Part shown: positions 62,452 through 64,000 of the stretch, one piece after another
Numbering within the stretch: position 1 is the stretch's first letter
Layout of the letters: the number at the start of each line of letters is the position of its first letter
From: Pseudomonadota bacterium
Lineage (GTDB): Bacteria > Pseudomonadota > Alphaproteobacteria > Micavibrionales > CSBR16-224
Reading direction: 5' to 3'
Length of the DNA stretch: 64,000 nt
Assembly (NCBI GenBank): GCA_013285465.1
Contig: CP053449.1
Span: 1,363,540-1,427,539 of the forward strand
Program-made: the position numbers and the translations under genes
The notes under the pieces: model-generated
Told to the model about the DNA's origin: nothing
What the model saw: only the letters and a program-made list of their open reading frames with translations
The model's database searches: none

Positions 62452-63258
62452 TCATTCATCCAGCAAATCCGGCTTATCGGTAAACACGCTGACAACCCCT
62501 AATTGGAACAGTGTATCGGCGATGTCCAGATCATTGACCGTGTAAGATAATAGCGGATAGCCCGCGGCCAGAAACTCATCCAGAAAGCCCTCTTTCTCCG
62601 TCAGGAACAGCCTGTCGAAATGCAGGGTCGTAATTTGCAAATGCGCCGCTTTTTCACGCCAGTCACGCATCGTTTCTTCAATATCCGTCGCAATCAGATA
62701 ACCGCGCGGATATTCAGGCATCATTTCCAGTGCCGTTTCAAGGCTGACCGCCTGAAAGCTGGAAATTAGCGGTGGCTGCACATCGCCTTCATCCTCGGCA
62801 TCAGGCCAGATACGTGACACACAATCCAACATGATTTCCGCGGTTTCTTTCTCGCGCCCCGGGCAAGGCTTGATCTCAAGATTAACGCCAAGACCGCGAT
62901 CCAGAATGACGGAAAGCGCATCCTCCAGATGGGGGATGCGCTCATCAACAAAGCTATGGGAAAAATGCGCCCCGGCATCCAGCTCTTTCAGCGCGGACCA
63001 GTCGGTTTCAGCGACAAGGCCGGCAACACCGGTAATGCGGGACAATTCTTCATCGTGGAAAACAATCGGTTCCCCATCGCGGCTGAGCTTAACGTCAATT
63101 TCGACCCATTCAGCCCCCATATCCGCCGCCGTATGAAGGCTGACGATGGTATTTTCGGGGGCATAGGCCCGCGCACCGCGGTGACCGATCAGACGCGGCA
63201 AGCGCGGAGCACCAAGGCGCTCCGCGCGAGCATTCGAAAAATTAACGACATTTTCCAT
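62452..63258 (-). CDS. glycerophosphodiester phosphodiesterase
   Basis: 268 residues. GDPD hydrolyses glycerophosphodiesters to glycerol-3-phosphate. Active-site blocks are present: GHRGARAYAPENT (25-37), EIDVKLSRDGEPIVFHDEEL (the metal-binding Glu/Asp and second His) and NLEIKPCPG. No signal peptide is seen, so it is probably cytoplasmic. It lies 22 bases downstream of pnp. Confidence 0.93.
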   Translation of the reverse strand: MENVVNFSNARAERLGAPRLPRLIGHRGARAYAPENTIVSLHTAADMGAEWVEIDVKLSRDGEPIVFHDEELSRITGVAGLVAETDWSALKELDAGAHFSHSFVDERIPHLEDALSVILDRGLGVNLEIKPCPGREKETAEIMLDCVSRIWPDAEDEGDVQPPLISSFQAVSLETALEMMPEYPRGYLIATDIEETMRDWREKAAHLQITTLHFDRLFLTEKEGFLDEFLAAGYPLLSYTVNDLDIADTLFQLGVVSVFTDKPDLLDE

Positions 63259-63280
63259 GCGCGCCTGCGTTTCCCTTTTA

Positions 63281-64000
63281 TTACGCGTCGGCAGCTTCCT
63301 TCAGCTCACCGTCATCGCGCGAGATTTCTTCGCCGGTCTCTTGATCGACAACGCGCATGGACAGTTTGATACGTCCACGATCATCAATCGCGATACATTT
63401 GACCTTTACCTCGTCACCTTCGTTCAGGACTTCTTCGACCTTTGCGAGACGACGATTAGCGATTTCAGAAATATGCAGCAGACCATCTGTCTTGTGCATG
63501 ATATTCACGAAAGCACCGAAATCAACGACACGGACAACTTTCCCTGTATAGATTTTGCCAACTTCCGGAACAGCGACGATGTCTTTGATCCATTTGATGG
63601 CTTTATCCGCAGAATCCGCATCAACGGAAGCGACGAAAATCGTACCGTCATCTTCGATATCGATTTTAGCACCGGTGACTTCAACGATTTCACGGATAAC
63701 CGAACCGCCCGTACCGATAACCTCGCGGATTTTGTCACGCGGGATTGTAAAGCTGGTGATTTGCGGTGCAAAATTGCTCAACTCCTGACGGGAATCCGTC
63801 AAGGCTTTCGCCATTTCATTCAGAATATGGATACGTCCGTCACGTGCCTGATCCAGAGCGATACGCATGATTTCCTCGGTAATGGATGTAATCTTGATAT
63901 CCATCTGCAGCGAGGTGATACCGCTTTCCGTTCCGGCAACTTTAAAGTCCATATCGCCAAGGTGATCTTCATCGCCCAGAATATCCGACAAGACGACGAA
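63281..64000 (-). CDS. pnp: polynucleotide phosphorylase, C-terminal part
   Basis: The 3' 239 codons are in the window and the gene continues past the right edge. PNPase degrades RNA from the 3' end within the degradosome. The end of the second RNase PH domain ([20 protein letters not shown]), the KH domain ([20 protein letters not shown]) and the S1 domain ([38 protein letters not shown]) are intact. The protein ends with a short acidic tail. Confidence 0.96.
   Translation of the reverse strand, partial: FVVLSDILGDEDHLGDMDFKVAGTESGITSLQMDIKITSITEEIMRIALDQARDGRIHILNEMAKALTDSRQELSNFAPQITSFTIPRDKIREVIGTGGSVIREIVEVTGAKIDIEDDGTIFVASVDADSADKAIKWIKDIVAVPEVGKIYTGKVVRVVDFGAFVNIMHKTDGLLHISEIANRRLAKVEEVLNEGDEVKVKCIAIDDRGRIKLSMRVVDQETGEEISRDDGELKEAADA

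Overview
The window is chromosomal DNA of an alphaproteobacterium, about 50% GC by eye. The lineage is read from gene content and order: the run rpmF-plsX-fabH-ihfA-merR, the run hom-glpX-recJ, an alpha-type SspB, the zeta-type F1-ATPase inhibitor (DUF1476), a TIGR02302/DUF4175 protein beside a tiny LptM-like lipoprotein, and an AR-fold ornithine decarboxylase behind a speF-like leader RNA. A deep branch (Rhodospirillales- or Micavibrio-like) is plausible but is inference. I see no insertion sequence, prophage, CRISPR array or rRNA.

Region 1 (1-14530) is one minus-strand run of 25 translation genes, rpsL-rpsG-fusA-tuf-rpsJ and then the S10 and spc genes down to a partial rplO. A strong promoter (TTGACG-16-TATATT) and a roughly 230-nt leader with a terminator-like hairpin precede rpsL. 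Several ribosomal proteins carry long charged tails. Region 2 (14531-24480) holds a TrkH potassium transporter, a DUF3137 protein and a polyamine operon (AR-fold decarboxylase, deoxyhypusine-synthase-like protein, agmatinase-like protein) under a structured leader. It also has a lone receiver protein, a TauE/SafE exporter, two membrane or cysteine-rich unknowns, tRNA-Thr(GGT) and dcd. Region 3 (24562-34474) has a DHH phosphoesterase, glmS-glmU (UDP-GlcNAc supply), recJ-glpX-hom and an OmpA-type lipoprotein.

Region 4 (34541-41479) contains a gamma carbonic anhydrase, rplM-rpsI, cutA with a degenerate SAM-hydrolase-like protein, tRNA-Pro(GGG), and the rpmF-plsX-fabH / ihfA-merR block (fatty-acid and phospholipid initiation plus a nucleoid protein). 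Region 5 (41480-53387) has a strong candidate for an unannotated small RNA, a winged-helix regulator, fba and gapA (glycolysis), a SprA-like HExxH protein, the F1-ATPase inhibitor, an ABC-2 exporter, sspB, nfu, a TrxR-like ferredoxin-NADP reductase, a membrane-anchored methyltransferase, a second TrkH and a TlpA-like thioredoxin. Region 6 (53451-64000) has the LptM-like lipoprotein directly before TIGR02302 (argH and lysA, usual between them, are absent), a 767-residue orphan with a visible internal duplication, a second OmpA-like lipoprotein, flgB-flgC-fliE, a methyltransferase, a GDPD phosphodiesterase and the 3' part of pnp.

The best candidates for something undescribed are the ~112-nt RNA at 41672-41783, the duplicated orphan protein at 56265-58568, the start-codon-abutting hairpin at 44532-44559, and the polyamine leader with overlapping alternative hairpins.
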